From positions 84,346-148,345 of the forward strand of contig CAIVGN010000046.1 of NCBI GenBank assembly GCA_903905455.1: a stretch of 64,000 nt of DNA, in the 5' to 3' direction. Each line of letters starts with the position of its first letter. The stretch's first letter is position 1. The notes beneath the pieces were generated by a model. It saw nothing but the letters and a program-made list of their open reading frames with translations. It was not told where the DNA came from and searched no databases. Shown in pieces: positions 45,878-54,666 of the stretch. Source of the DNA: an uncultured Archangium sp. Lineage in GTDB: Bacteria; Myxococcota; Myxococcia; Myxococcales; Myxococcaceae. The translations under genes were made by a program, and so were the position numbers.

Positions 45878-47863
45878 TTACGGGTAGATGTTCACCGTCA
45901 TGATCGAGCTGGCCGCGGACTGCTGGCCGCGGTCGTCCCACACCTCGAGGCCAATGCGGAACGTGCCCGTGGTGCCCGCGGGGATCGTCAGCTTGGTCTT
46001 GTTGGTGGTGATCTTCATGCCGTTGTTGGCCAGCGCCGCCGTCGACGCCCCACCGGGGATCGGGGGGAGCATGGTGAAGCGGTACTCGGCCACGCGGTTG
46101 TTGTCCGTCGACTTGGCGCCCGAGAGGGTGATCTCGTCAGGGTTGATCATCGACAGGTTGAAGGCCGCGGAGTTGGTCGGGCCCAGCAGGCACTCCGGGT
46201 CGTTGACCAGCTCGGCCGGCTGGCAGGCCGTCATCTCCGCGTTGGGGATCTGGTCGAGCGACGCGTTCGACTGGAGCAGCAGCAGCTTGTACTGGGGCGC
46301 TCCGTAGTCAGTGTCGTTGCTCACGATCCGCAGGTCGGCGAGCTGCATGCCGCCCGACGAGGGCCGGCGGTACTGCACCGTGGCCTGGATGGAGGCGCCC
46401 GCCGCGAGCGTGGTGTTCGGAGGCACCACGGTATCGATGAACGAGAAGAAGGGCTGCGCCGAGATGTCGACCGAGTTGATCACCAGCGTGCCGCAGGGCG
46501 TGCCGTTGCGCGTCGTCTCGTTGCGAATGGTGAGCAGCTTGGCGCTCAGCTCGTCCACCGGGTCACCGAAGTTGATCGAGTCCATGGGGTCGGTCACCAG
46601 GCAGGGCTTGGTGCCGCTGATCACCGAGACCACCGAGGTCCCCCCCGAGCCGGCGCCCATGCCGGGGATGTCGGCGATGATCTCCAGCTGGTCGGACACG
46701 AGCAGCGGCTGGTCGACCTCGGTCACCTCGAGGTTGGCGCTGGCGTTGACCGCGATGGTCTGGCCCACGATGTTGCGCGTCACCGAGAAGCGGTTGTTGC
46801 TGCTGGTGGTGCCGCCCGACGAGCGGAAGCGCACGCCGGAGATGCTGATGGGGGTGCCGCCGGAGTTGCTCACGTGGAAGGTGGCCTTGTTCACCACGCG
46901 CGTGGGGTTGCCGCAGACGTCCTGGACCGCGCTGTAGTTGCAGCTGGTGGGCGAGACGTAGACGCTGGGCTTGACCGCCTTGGCGCTGATGCTGATGCGC
47001 GCGGGGTTCGCGAAGCCGTCACCGTAGAGCGGGTCGTTGCTCTTGATGGTGATCACCGCGTCGTGCGCCTGGTCGGGGATGCCGCTGCCGTCGTCGATGG
47101 CCGTGAAGCGCAGGGTGATGATCGTCTCGTCGGTGCCGTCGGCCGTCGAGAGGGTCATCGGCGAGGTCATCGAGGGCAGGGTGGAGGGCGAGTCGATGGT
47201 GAAGCCATCGTTGGTGTTGGGGTTGCTGATGCCGTCGATGCTCAGCGCGGTGATCTTCAGCGACGGGCAGCCGCGGTTGCGGATCTTCAGCTGGAGCGTG
47301 GTCGTCTGGTCCATCAGGGTGTCGGGGAAGTTGAGCGCGCAGTCGGAGATCGGCGTCTCCGCGGTGCACAGCGTGTAGCCACCGTCGGCGAGCTGCGGGC
47401 TGGTCTCGATGGCGGCGGTGGTGGGCAGGTTGATGCCCGTGCCGATCAGGGTGACCACCGCGTTCTCCGTGCCGTCGGTCTTGTCGTCGATGATGAGCTC
47501 GGCGCGCACGTCGCCCCGGGCGGTCGGCGAGAAGGAGATGGGGATCTCGACTTCGGAGAGCCGATCGATCGAGGTCGGAACGCCGGCGTCGAGCTTGAAG
47601 AACTCCGCGCCTGCGCCGGTGATGCTCAGCGCGAGCGCTCCGGACACCTTGCCCTGGTTGTTGATGCGCAGCTTCTTGAAGTCGGGGAACACGTCGGGCA
47701 CCACGGCGCCGTTCTCGGACCGGGTGGGGCACGCCGAGAAGGTGATCGCCGTGGGCGTGGGCACGAAGTCGGGCGTGGCGCCCCCGGTGCCGTTGCCTTT
47801 GCACGTACAGCCGGCGGCGGTGACGAGGAGAACGCCGGACAACAGAAGGGTCAGATTCTTCAA
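45878..47863 (-). CDS. Large lipoprotein with choice-of-anchor D / ASH-type domains
   Basis: 661 residues. LKNLTLLLSGVLLVTAAGC is a lipoprotein signal with a TAAGC lipobox; TTG 47863 starts it, six bases after GGAG. The mature protein has several immunoglobulin-like modules (VVPDVFPDFKKLRINNQGKV, VVTLIGTGI, LKIRNRGCPSLKI, TFHVSNSGGTPISISG) of the choice-of-anchor D/ASH kind common in myxobacterial surface proteins, and a final PKD-like module (ITLSGAKSTDNNRVAEYRF). Many Cys occur. It probably sits at the outer surface as a binding or adhesion protein. It is divergent from the deoxyhypusine-synthase-like gene. Confidence 0.8.
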   Translation of the reverse strand: MKNLTLLLSGVLLVTAAGCTCKGNGTGGATPDFVPTPTAITFSACPTRSENGAVVPDVFPDFKKLRINNQGKVSGALALSITGAGAEFFKLDAGVPTSIDRLSEVEIPISFSPTARGDVRAELIIDDKTDGTENAVVTLIGTGINLPTTAAIETSPQLADGGYTLCTAETPISDCALNFPDTLMDQTTTLQLKIRNRGCPSLKITALSIDGISNPNTNDGFTIDSPSTLPSMTSPMTLSTADGTDETIITLRFTAIDDGSGIPDQAHDAVITIKSNDPLYGDGFANPARISISAKAVKPSVYVSPTSCNYSAVQDVCGNPTRVVNKATFHVSNSGGTPISISGVRFRSSGGTTSSNNRFSVTRNIVGQTIAVNASANLEVTEVDQPLLVSDQLEIIADIPGMGAGSGGTSVVSVISGTKPCLVTDPMDSINFGDPVDELSAKLLTIRNETTRNGTPCGTLVINSVDISAQPFFSFIDTVVPPNTTLAAGASIQATVQYRRPSSGGMQLADLRIVSNDTDYGAPQYKLLLLQSNASLDQIPNAEMTACQPAELVNDPECLLGPTNSAAFNLSMINPDEITLSGAKSTDNNRVAEYRFTMLPPIPGGASTAALANNGMKITTNKTKLTIPAGTTGTFRIGLEVWDDRGQQSAASSIMTVNIYP

Positions 47864-47912
47864 GGAAAACTCCAGAGCGGCCGAGAGAGTCGGGTGTATA
47901 CCGCCCGCGCCC

Positions 47913-49082
47913 ATGGCCACCAAGACCCAGCAGAAGCTTCGTTCGGCATACGCCCAGGCCCGCCGCGTCAACCCGCGGCCCATCACCGGCAAGGAGACGG
48001 CTCTCGAGCTGCTCGAGACCGCGTTTGGTGCCTACGTCGGCCGCCAGGAACGCACCGCCTTCGAGCTGATGAAGCGCTCGCTCGACGAGAACGCCGCGAT
48101 CTTCCTCACGCTCTCGGGCGCCATGACCCCGGCCGGCCTGCACCAGAGCTGCATCATTCCGCTGGTCGAGACCGGGGTGATCAGCTGCATCACCACCACC
48201 GGCGCCAACCTGTACCACGACGCGCACCGCGTGCTGAAACACCACATCCACGAGGTCAACCCCAACGGGGGCGACATCCAGTTCCGCTCGGCGCGGATCA
48301 TCCGCATCTACGACCTGGGCTTCCAGGAAGAGGTGCTGCTCGACACCGACCGCCTCTTCAGCGCGATCATCCGGCACGCCGACTTCCAGAAGAAGATGAC
48401 CACCCCGGAGTTCCACTACCTCCTGGGCAAGCACATGGCCGCCATCGAGGACCAGCTGGGCGTCAAGCAGCCCTCGCTGCTGTCGGCCTGCTACCGCCGC
48501 GCGGTGCCGATCTTCGTGGGCGCCGTGCAGGACGGCTCGATCTTCCTCAACGTGGTGAAGCTCAAGCGCATCCTGGGGCCCGAGTTCAAGTTCGAGCTCG
48601 ACGTCAACGAAGACGTCTACGAGATGGCGGCGATCCAGCACTATTGCCGTCACCACTTCGACGAGCGCATGGCGGTGTGGATCCTCGGTGGTGGCGTGCC
48701 CAAGAACTACACGCTGCAGGGCGAGCCGCTGCTCGACCAAATCCTCAACGTGCCCACCTCGGGCTTCGACATCGACGTGCAGTTCTGCGTCGACCCGGTG
48801 GACAACGGCGCGCTCTCGAGCTGCCCCGCCGGCGAAGGCCACACCTGGGGCAAGGTCTCGGCCGACGCGGTGGAGACGGGCTCGGTGTACTGCCACTGCG
48901 ACGTGACCGCGGTCTTCCCGTGGCTGGTGCACGCGCTCTTCCAGACCAAGTCCAGCAAGCGGAAGCACTTCCGCCTGATGGACAAGCTCAAGGACGCCGT
49001 GAAGTTCCTCGATGTGGACGTGAAGAAGCGCCACAAGGAGCTCATGGGCACCATCGAGTGGAGCGTCAGCGAAGTGAAGTAG
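47913..49082 (+). CDS. Deoxyhypusine synthase-like family protein
   Basis: 389 residues, length near that of deoxyhypusine synthase. Visible motifs are FLTLSGAMTPAGLHQSCIIP, TTTGANLYHDAHR, and AVWILGGGVPKNYTLQG with a Lys near residue 264 at the position of the catalytic lysine of eukaryotic DHS (LGGGVPKHH). NAD-binding Gly/Asp segments such as VDPVDNGALSSCPAGEGHTW are also present. Bacterial members use spermidine and NAD to modify an unknown acceptor or to make homospermidine. ATG 47913. A small frame (49096) and a sirtuin gene follow. Function in this organism is inferred only. Confidence 0.85.
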   Translation: MATKTQQKLRSAYAQARRVNPRPITGKETALELLETAFGAYVGRQERTAFELMKRSLDENAAIFLTLSGAMTPAGLHQSCIIPLVETGVISCITTTGANLYHDAHRVLKHHIHEVNPNGGDIQFRSARIIRIYDLGFQEEVLLDTDRLFSAIIRHADFQKKMTTPEFHYLLGKHMAAIEDQLGVKQPSLLSACYRRAVPIFVGAVQDGSIFLNVVKLKRILGPEFKFELDVNEDVYEMAAIQHYCRHHFDERMAVWILGGGVPKNYTLQGEPLLDQILNVPTSGFDIDVQFCVDPVDNGALSSCPAGEGHTWGKVSADAVETGSVYCHCDVTAVFPWLVHALFQTKSSKRKHFRLMDKLKDAVKFLDVDVKKRHKELMGTIEWSVSEVK

Positions 49083-49095
49083 GCTCGCCCGTGCC

Positions 49096-49191
49096 ATGCG
49101 CACGGTGCTGCTGATCGCGGGCGTGACGAAGGCCCGCATCTCCGGCGCCCATCGCCCGGGGGCCGACACCAACCTCGACGCCTGGAACTGA
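49096..49191 (+). CDS. Possible small ORF (31 aa)
   Basis: ATG at 49096 opens a 31-codon frame (MRTVLLIAGVTKARISGAHR, ending DAWN), in the 116-bp gap between the deoxyhypusine-synthase-like and sirtuin genes. No clear ribosome site and no family recognised. It may be a fragment of an older gene or chance. Confidence 0.22.
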   Translation: MRTVLLIAGVTKARISGAHRPGADTNLDAWN

Positions 49192-49198
49192 GGCACCG

Positions 49199-49927
49199 AT
49201 GAAGCGACTGCAGCTCGACGATCAGACCCGCGTCCTCGTGCTCACTGGCGCCGGGGTGTCGGCCGAGAGTGGCGTGCCCACCTTCCGCGGCATGAACGGG
49301 CTGTGGGAAGGCCACCAGGTCGAGGAGGTCGCCTCGCCCGAGGGCTTCGCGGCCGACCCCGAGCTCGTCTGGCGCTTCTACAGCCTGCGTCGCGACGGCG
49401 CCTCGAAGGTGCAGCCCAACCCCGGACACCACGCGCTCGCCAGGCTCGAGGCCGCGCTGGGGGAACGATTCCTGCTCGTGACCCAGAACGTCGATGGGCT
49501 CCACGCGCGGGCCGGCAGTCGCCGCATGCTCGCGATTCACGGGGAGCTGTTCCAGAGCCGCTGCGAGCAGTGCGCGCAGCCCTTCGCCGACGCCCACACG
49601 TACTTCGCGCGCCCATTGCCCACGTGCGCCACCTGTGGGCGGGCCATCCGGCCACACATCGTGTGGTTCGGCGAGATGCTCGATCCGGCGCACCTCGAGC
49701 AGGTCTACCGCTTCATCGACGAGGCCGGCCCGAAGCTGGTGTTCCTCGCCATCGGCACGTCGGGGCAGGTGTACCCCGCGTCGGGCCTGGTGGACGCCGC
49801 GCACGCGGTGGGCGGAAAGACCTGGCTCATCGACGCTGCTCCCAGCGAGGGCTACGCGGCGCGCTTCGATGAGCTGGTGATCGGCAAGAGCGGCGAGGTG
49901 TTGCCGCCCCTGTTCTTCGGTCCCTGA
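49199..49927 (+). CDS. cobB: SIR2-family NAD-dependent protein deacylase (sirtuin)
   Basis: 242 residues. GAGVSAESGVPTFRG, TQNVDGLHARAG and the catalytic His in HGELFQ are typical; two CxxC pairs (CEQC, CATC) bind zinc. FYSLRRD gives the Y-x-x-R motif of class III sirtuins (CobB/SIRT5-like) that prefer succinyl or other acidic acyl groups over acetyl. It removes acyl groups from lysines with NAD. ATG 49199 is 8 bp past the previous small frame. It converges on a small membrane-protein gene. Confidence 0.94.
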   Translation: MKRLQLDDQTRVLVLTGAGVSAESGVPTFRGMNGLWEGHQVEEVASPEGFAADPELVWRFYSLRRDGASKVQPNPGHHALARLEAALGERFLLVTQNVDGLHARAGSRRMLAIHGELFQSRCEQCAQPFADAHTYFARPLPTCATCGRAIRPHIVWFGEMLDPAHLEQVYRFIDEAGPKLVFLAIGTSGQVYPASGLVDAAHAVGGKTWLIDAAPSEGYAARFDELVIGKSGEVLPPLFFGP

Positions 49928-49936
49928 GGGGCCGGG

Positions 49937-50299
49937 TCATTCTTCTTCGGCGACGGGCGCTGCGGGCTTGGCGCGCTTCTTCGGCGGGCCATTCTGGGCG
50001 AACGCGTCGGTGTCCCGCAGCTCCTTGGCCGAGCGGTTGTAGGCCGACCAGGCGAAGGGCACGGCGATGGCGAGGGCCGCGGCGATGAAGCCGATTTGCA
50101 TCCAGGGGAAGTGGTACTCGGGAGGCAAGTCGACCTCCTTCCACGAGCCCATGTGGCTGCGGGAGCGCTCCTTGGCGGCGGCCCGCTCCTCGTCGGTGAT
50201 GTCCTGGTACTCGGCGGGTTTGTGACGCTCGGCCGCAGCGATGGTGGCAGTGCCGAGGGTGAGGCTGAGCGCGATGAGCAGGAGGTTCGGCCGACGCAT
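49937..50299 (-). CDS. Small membrane protein with signal peptide (120 aa)
   Basis: MRRPNLLLIALSLTLGTATIAAAE is a signal peptide. A charged segment (YQDITDEERAAAKERSRS) precedes one membrane helix (IGFIAAALAIAVPFAWSA), and a Lys/Pro/Ala-rich tail with Glu repeats ends it. I do not recognise the family. It lies 26 bp upstream of the stop of the beta-CASP nuclease, running the same way, so the two may be co-transcribed. Confidence 0.62.
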   Translation of the reverse strand: MRRPNLLLIALSLTLGTATIAAAERHKPAEYQDITDEERAAAKERSRSHMGSWKEVDLPPEYHFPWMQIGFIAAALAIAVPFAWSAYNRSAKELRDTDAFAQNGPPKKRAKPAAPVAEEE

Positions 50300-50324
50300 G
50301 GGGCCGCAGGGTAGCACGGGCTCC

Positions 50325-51713
50325 CTACGGCATCACGAGCTCGACTTTTTGGAGGTGCGCGGGCACCGACACCGGCCACCCCTTCGCGGCCACCTTCTGC
50401 CGCAATGACTCGAGCGCCGACGCCTCGCCGTGGACCAGCAGGGTCTGCTTCGGGGGCGTGGTGAACCCCTCCATCCACCGCAGCATTTCGTGCCAGTCGG
50501 CGTGGGCGGAGAAGCCGCTGATGTTGAGGATCTTCGCGCGCACCGGCACCACCTCGCCCAGCAGCTTGATCTCCTTCTCCCCCTCGACCAGCCGGCGGCC
50601 GCGCGTGCCTTCCGATTGGTAGCCCACGAAGAGCACGGTGTTGCGCTCGTGGGTCAGGCGTTGCTTGAGGTGGTGCAGCACGCGCCCGCCGGTGGCCATG
50701 CCCGAGGCGCTGATGATCACCCCGGGCCCGCGGAAGGTGTTGATGGCCTTCGACTCCTTCGCGGCGGTGACGAAGCGGGTGTTCGCGGTGCGCAGCGGCG
50801 CGAAGCCCTCGTCGAGGATCGCGCGCATCTCGAAGTCGTGCTCGTGGGCGTGCGCCAGGTAGAGCGGGGTGGCGTCGCAGGCCATCGGTGAATCGACGAA
50901 CACCGGCAGCTCGGGGATGCGCTTCTCGCGCTCGAGCATGCCCAGCCGGTAAAGGATGTCCTGGGTGCGACCCACGGCGAAGGCGGGCACCACCAGCACG
51001 CCGCCCTGCTTGACGGTGTCGTTCACCGCGTCGGCCAGGGCCCCCATCGGGTCGTGTTCGCCGTGCTCCCGGTCTCCGTAGGTGCTCTCGGCGACCAGCA
51101 CCGTGGCGTGGTCGATGGGCTCGGGGTCGCGGAGGATCGGCGCGTCGTAGCGGCCGAGGTCGCCGGTGAAGACCAGCCGCTGCTTGCTGGTGGCCAGCTC
51201 GAAGACGCAGATCGCGCTGCCCAGGATGTGCCCCGCGCGCTGGAAGCGCAGCGAGATGCCCGAGAGGATCGATCGCGTCTTGTCGTAGCCAAAGCTCTCG
51301 AAGAGCCGCAGCGCCGCGAAGGCGTCCTGCTCGGTGTACAGCGGCAGGGCCGGGCTGTGCTTCGAGTACCCGCGCTTGTTGGCGTAGCGGGCCTCCTCTT
51401 CCTGGATGCGCGCCGAGTCGGGCAGCAGGATGCCGCACAGGTCCCGGGTGCCGCTCGTCGAGTAGACGGGCCCGCGGTACCCCTCGCTCACCAGCCTGGG
51501 CAGGCCGCCGGTGTGATCGATGTGCGCGTGGGTCAACACCACCGCGTCGATGCTCTTGGGGTCGATCGGCCACGGCTCCCAGTTGCGGAGCCGGAGGTCC
51601 TTGCGGCCCTGGAACATGCCGCAGTCGATGAGCACCCGTTGCCCGTCGTGCTCGAGCAGGAAACGCGATCCGGTGACAGTGCCTGCCGCTCCGAGAAAGG
51701 TGATCGAGCTCAT
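50325..51713 (-). CDS. MBL-fold beta-CASP ribonuclease-like hydrolase
   Basis: 462 residues. The metallo-beta-lactamase motif HAHIDHTGG and preceding LIDCGMFQG are clear; later RAGHILGSAICVFE, VFTGDLG and the C-terminal beta-CASP motif regions (VDSPMACDATPLY, ISASGMATGGRVLHHL, HGEASALESL) show the full family layout of bacterial RNase J/CPSF73-type nucleases of the YsaA/ELAC-other group. It probably cleaves RNA with two Zn ions. It is followed on the same strand by the small membrane protein. Confidence 0.92.
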   Translation of the reverse strand: MSSITFLGAAGTVTGSRFLLEHDGQRVLIDCGMFQGRKDLRLRNWEPWPIDPKSIDAVVLTHAHIDHTGGLPRLVSEGYRGPVYSTSGTRDLCGILLPDSARIQEEEARYANKRGYSKHSPALPLYTEQDAFAALRLFESFGYDKTRSILSGISLRFQRAGHILGSAICVFELATSKQRLVFTGDLGRYDAPILRDPEPIDHATVLVAESTYGDREHGEHDPMGALADAVNDTVKQGGVLVVPAFAVGRTQDILYRLGMLEREKRIPELPVFVDSPMACDATPLYLAHAHEHDFEMRAILDEGFAPLRTANTRFVTAAKESKAINTFRGPGVIISASGMATGGRVLHHLKQRLTHERNTVLFVGYQSEGTRGRRLVEGEKEIKLLGEVVPVRAKILNISGFSAHADWHEMLRWMEGFTTPPKQTLLVHGEASALESLRQKVAAKGWPVSVPAHLQKVELVMP

Positions 51714-51736
51714 GGCCCGAAGTCTCGCAGGAACGA

Positions 51737-54619
51737 TCAGTCGAAGCTCACCCCGAACACGTGAAGATCCTGCAGCCCGAAATCAAAGCGCCACGCGAAC
51801 TGATAGCGAAGAGAAATGGGCAAGACCCCGCCGAGGTTCATGCGCAACGCGATCGCTGCACCGGCGCCTCGCGCGACCTGGCTCTCGGTGATCGCCGCGA
51901 CCCCGAAGGCCTCCACGTCGACCTGGCGGAAGAAGATCGAGGGGAAGAGGTAGATCAGCGACGCGAAGCCGCGATCGATGATGAAGCTGTAGCGGTAGCG
52001 CACATGGAAGATGCCCGCGTGCTGCGCGCGCAGCGAGTAGTCGTCGAAGCCGCGCAACGACTCGACCAGCGAGCCGGGGAGAAAGCTGCTCGGCGTGCTG
52101 GGGAAGGGGCTGCGCAAGACCGGCTGGTTGAACACGAAGTACGAGGAGATTCCGCCCACGCGCATGGCGCCGGCCGGAGCCCCGGGCAGCGAGCGGCCGA
52201 CGGCGGAGAAGAAGAACGAGTGCCGCTTGGAGAGGGGCAGGGGGATGGCGAGACCCAGGTCGGCGCGGAGATCCACCATGTCGCGGGCGCTGCCGAACGC
52301 GCGCGGGTAGCCGGCGACGTCGAACGAGACCGAGAGGTTGCGGCTCGGGCCTCCGTAGGCCGTGCCGTCACCCGCGGAGTACGAGATCGCCGCCGTGGGC
52401 CCGATGAACTTCTCGACGTTGAACCCGAACGGCTGCCACACCTCGGTCTGCACGCCGAAGAAGACGGGCACGGTGAAGAAGCTGCGCGAGGCAAACAGCC
52501 CGCCCGACCAGAATGCCTCCGTGGCGTAGGCCTGGCGCGAGGCGCTGGCGATGATCGCCCACGGCGCGAGCGAGAGGTTCCGGTACCCGGCCTGCAAGGT
52601 GTTGTCGGTGATGGTCGGCACCGCGAGCGTGCCGTTGATCGCCCAGGTGTGGTGCCCCAGCCGATCGCGCCCCATGAGGGACAGGGACAAGGTCACGTCG
52701 TTGAACTTCGCGGAGAACGGCCGGAGCGTGACGTTCGCGTTGAGCCCCACCACGCCCGGCGCCCGGAGTTGCGGAACGAAGAGGTGATCGACCGGGGAAT
52801 ACGGCTCGTCGCTGGTGACCACCAACGGTGGTGACTCGTGCCACGGAGGCGGCGCTTCGGTGGGCGTGACCGTGAGCTGCTCGAGCGGTTCCGTCGGTAC
52901 GGAGTCGATCGACCAGTGCACCCCGTCTCGCGCCGCGAGCACGATGTGCCCCGCGGCCGGAGACGGGTCGATCACCCCGTAGGGCGCGTTCGAGAGGCGC
53001 TCGAGCACGGTGGGGTTCGCGAGATCGAGCCGCCAGGCCTGGAGGTACTTGCCCGCGGTGCGCGAGAAGACGAGGTGCGTGTCATCGGCCCAGCGCGCCC
53101 CGTAGTTGAACGCGCCGTCGCTGGTGAGGTCCACCGAGGTGCCGTCGAGCGCGCGCAGCACGAGGTTCCACCCGTTGCTGTCCTGCCGCGAGAAGACGAG
53201 CTGGGTGTGCGACGGGTTCCACGCCGGCGCGGCGACGGAGACCCCCGGCGGAAAGTCGGCGAGCACCACGTCGGTGCCGGTCTCCAGGTCGCGCTCGATC
53301 AACCGCGATCGCCCGGGCGGGAAGTCGGCGAAGGTGAAGGTGCGCCCATCTCCCGACACCGAGCCCGCCATGCCGCGGCCGATGTCCTGGAAGACCTTCA
53401 GGACCTCGCCGGTCTGCGCGTCGATCTTCCAGATCTGCGCCCGCGTGTCGCCGCGCGAGATGAGGTCGTCGTTGAGCAGGAAGAGGAACTTCCCGTCGGC
53501 GGTGAACGAGAGCCCGCTCATCGTGCCCGGCCCCACGAAGACCGCCGCGCGTCCCGGGTGGAGCATCGTGAGCCGCTTCTCCACGCGCAGGCTGCCGTCG
53601 GCCTCGAGGATGCGCAGCAGCGGCACCTGCTCGTTGCCCGACGAGACGATCGCCGTGACCCCCGTCGGGGCATGGGCCGCGAGGCGCGCGAGCTGCCCCA
53701 CGTCTTCGAGCAGCACGCGCTCTTCCACCGGGCGCACCCGGGGCACGAGCGTGGCGACGAGCTCCTTCTCCCACGTGTCGATCAGCTCGCCGAGCGGCTG
53801 CCCGTAGACCACGTCGAAGCGCAGCGCGGTGCCGAAGGGCGAGAACACGCTGTGGCCCTGGTCATCCATCAGCTTCCACAGCTTCTCCTCGCCGTACTGC
53901 TTCACCAGCCACTCGATGAAGTGCAGCCCCGTGAGGTACGCGCCGCTGAACGGGTTGAGCTCGCGCTGGCTGATGGCCAGGTCTCCGGGGCTCACGTGCC
54001 CCCCGCGCAGGGCCACGAAGGAGTCGAAGCTCCCTCGATAGAACGGGCTGTACGGCCGACCCACCGCGCGCCCCAGCCGGCCCTCGTAGAACTGCGCCGC
54101 GCCCTCGGTGAACCACCGCTCGAGGAAGGCCTGCGGGGGGACCACCGGCCCCACCACCGCGTTCACCACGCGCCAGAAGCCGTGCGTCTGCTCGTAGTGC
54201 ACGTAGTGGAACATCTCGTGGCAGGCGATGTCGCCGGTGTTCGCCCCCCCCAGCCCGAAGTAGTGGAAGAGCTCCGCGCTCACCGACAGCGGGTTGAGCG
54301 AATGCAGCGGCTCGCCTCCCGACTGACCTCCCACGTAGGCGTTGTTGTAGTTGGCCGAGGTGAGGAAGAGCACGGCGCGGCCGTAGTCGCGCTTCTCGAG
54401 ATCCCTGGCGCGCATCAGCCGCAGGCACTCCGCGGCGCGCGCGGCGACCTGCCGGGCGACGTCGGCGTAGGCGGCCGGGTAGTAGAGCTCGAGGTCGTCG
54501 GTCTCGAGCTTGCGCATGTCGTCTTGCGCGAAGGTGGTCGCGACCTCCTGGTCGAAGCGCGGGGAGGTCGTCGCGCAGGCGTTCAGCACCAGCGCGAGGG
54601 ACAAGGCAAGGCGACGCAT
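51737..54619 (-). CDS. Lipoprotein: gluzincin-like protease + TolB-like propeller + outer-membrane barrel
   Basis: 960 residues. The N-terminus MRRLALSLALVLNACATTS has a lipobox (LNAC). A protease-like part follows with CHEMFHYVHYEQT (His134, Glu135, His138) and WFTEGAAQFYE as possible third ligand region. A TolB/WD40-like propeller (about 320-620; FTADGKFLFLLND, DGRTFTFADFPPG, AAPAWNPSHTQLVFSR) and about 300 residues of alternating aromatic/hydrophobic strands (YRNLSLAPWAIIAS, FGVQTEVWQPFG, LRYQFAWRFDFG) end in VFGVSFD, like an outer-membrane barrel tail. One gene thus combines three exported modules. ATG 54619 is 47 bp from the divergent RelA/SpoT-domain gene. Activity is not proven. Confidence 0.8.
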   Translation of the reverse strand: MRRLALSLALVLNACATTSPRFDQEVATTFAQDDMRKLETDDLELYYPAAYADVARQVAARAAECLRLMRARDLEKRDYGRAVLFLTSANYNNAYVGGQSGGEPLHSLNPLSVSAELFHYFGLGGANTGDIACHEMFHYVHYEQTHGFWRVVNAVVGPVVPPQAFLERWFTEGAAQFYEGRLGRAVGRPYSPFYRGSFDSFVALRGGHVSPGDLAISQRELNPFSGAYLTGLHFIEWLVKQYGEEKLWKLMDDQGHSVFSPFGTALRFDVVYGQPLGELIDTWEKELVATLVPRVRPVEERVLLEDVGQLARLAAHAPTGVTAIVSSGNEQVPLLRILEADGSLRVEKRLTMLHPGRAAVFVGPGTMSGLSFTADGKFLFLLNDDLISRGDTRAQIWKIDAQTGEVLKVFQDIGRGMAGSVSGDGRTFTFADFPPGRSRLIERDLETGTDVVLADFPPGVSVAAPAWNPSHTQLVFSRQDSNGWNLVLRALDGTSVDLTSDGAFNYGARWADDTHLVFSRTAGKYLQAWRLDLANPTVLERLSNAPYGVIDPSPAAGHIVLAARDGVHWSIDSVPTEPLEQLTVTPTEAPPPWHESPPLVVTSDEPYSPVDHLFVPQLRAPGVVGLNANVTLRPFSAKFNDVTLSLSLMGRDRLGHHTWAINGTLAVPTITDNTLQAGYRNLSLAPWAIIASASRQAYATEAFWSGGLFASRSFFTVPVFFGVQTEVWQPFGFNVEKFIGPTAAISYSAGDGTAYGGPSRNLSVSFDVAGYPRAFGSARDMVDLRADLGLAIPLPLSKRHSFFFSAVGRSLPGAPAGAMRVGGISSYFVFNQPVLRSPFPSTPSSFLPGSLVESLRGFDDYSLRAQHAGIFHVRYRYSFIIDRGFASLIYLFPSIFFRQVDVEAFGVAAITESQVARGAGAAIALRMNLGGVLPISLRYQFAWRFDFGLQDLHVFGVSFD

Positions 54620-54666
54620 GGCGGGGCACCTTACCGGCTCGTGGCGGCGATATGGTCCCGCGCACG

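Noticed and set aside
47037..47378. Plus-strand frames over the choice-of-anchor lipoprotein gene
   Set aside because: Antisense to a protein with lipobox and Ig-like domains. The sense frame explains the sequence.
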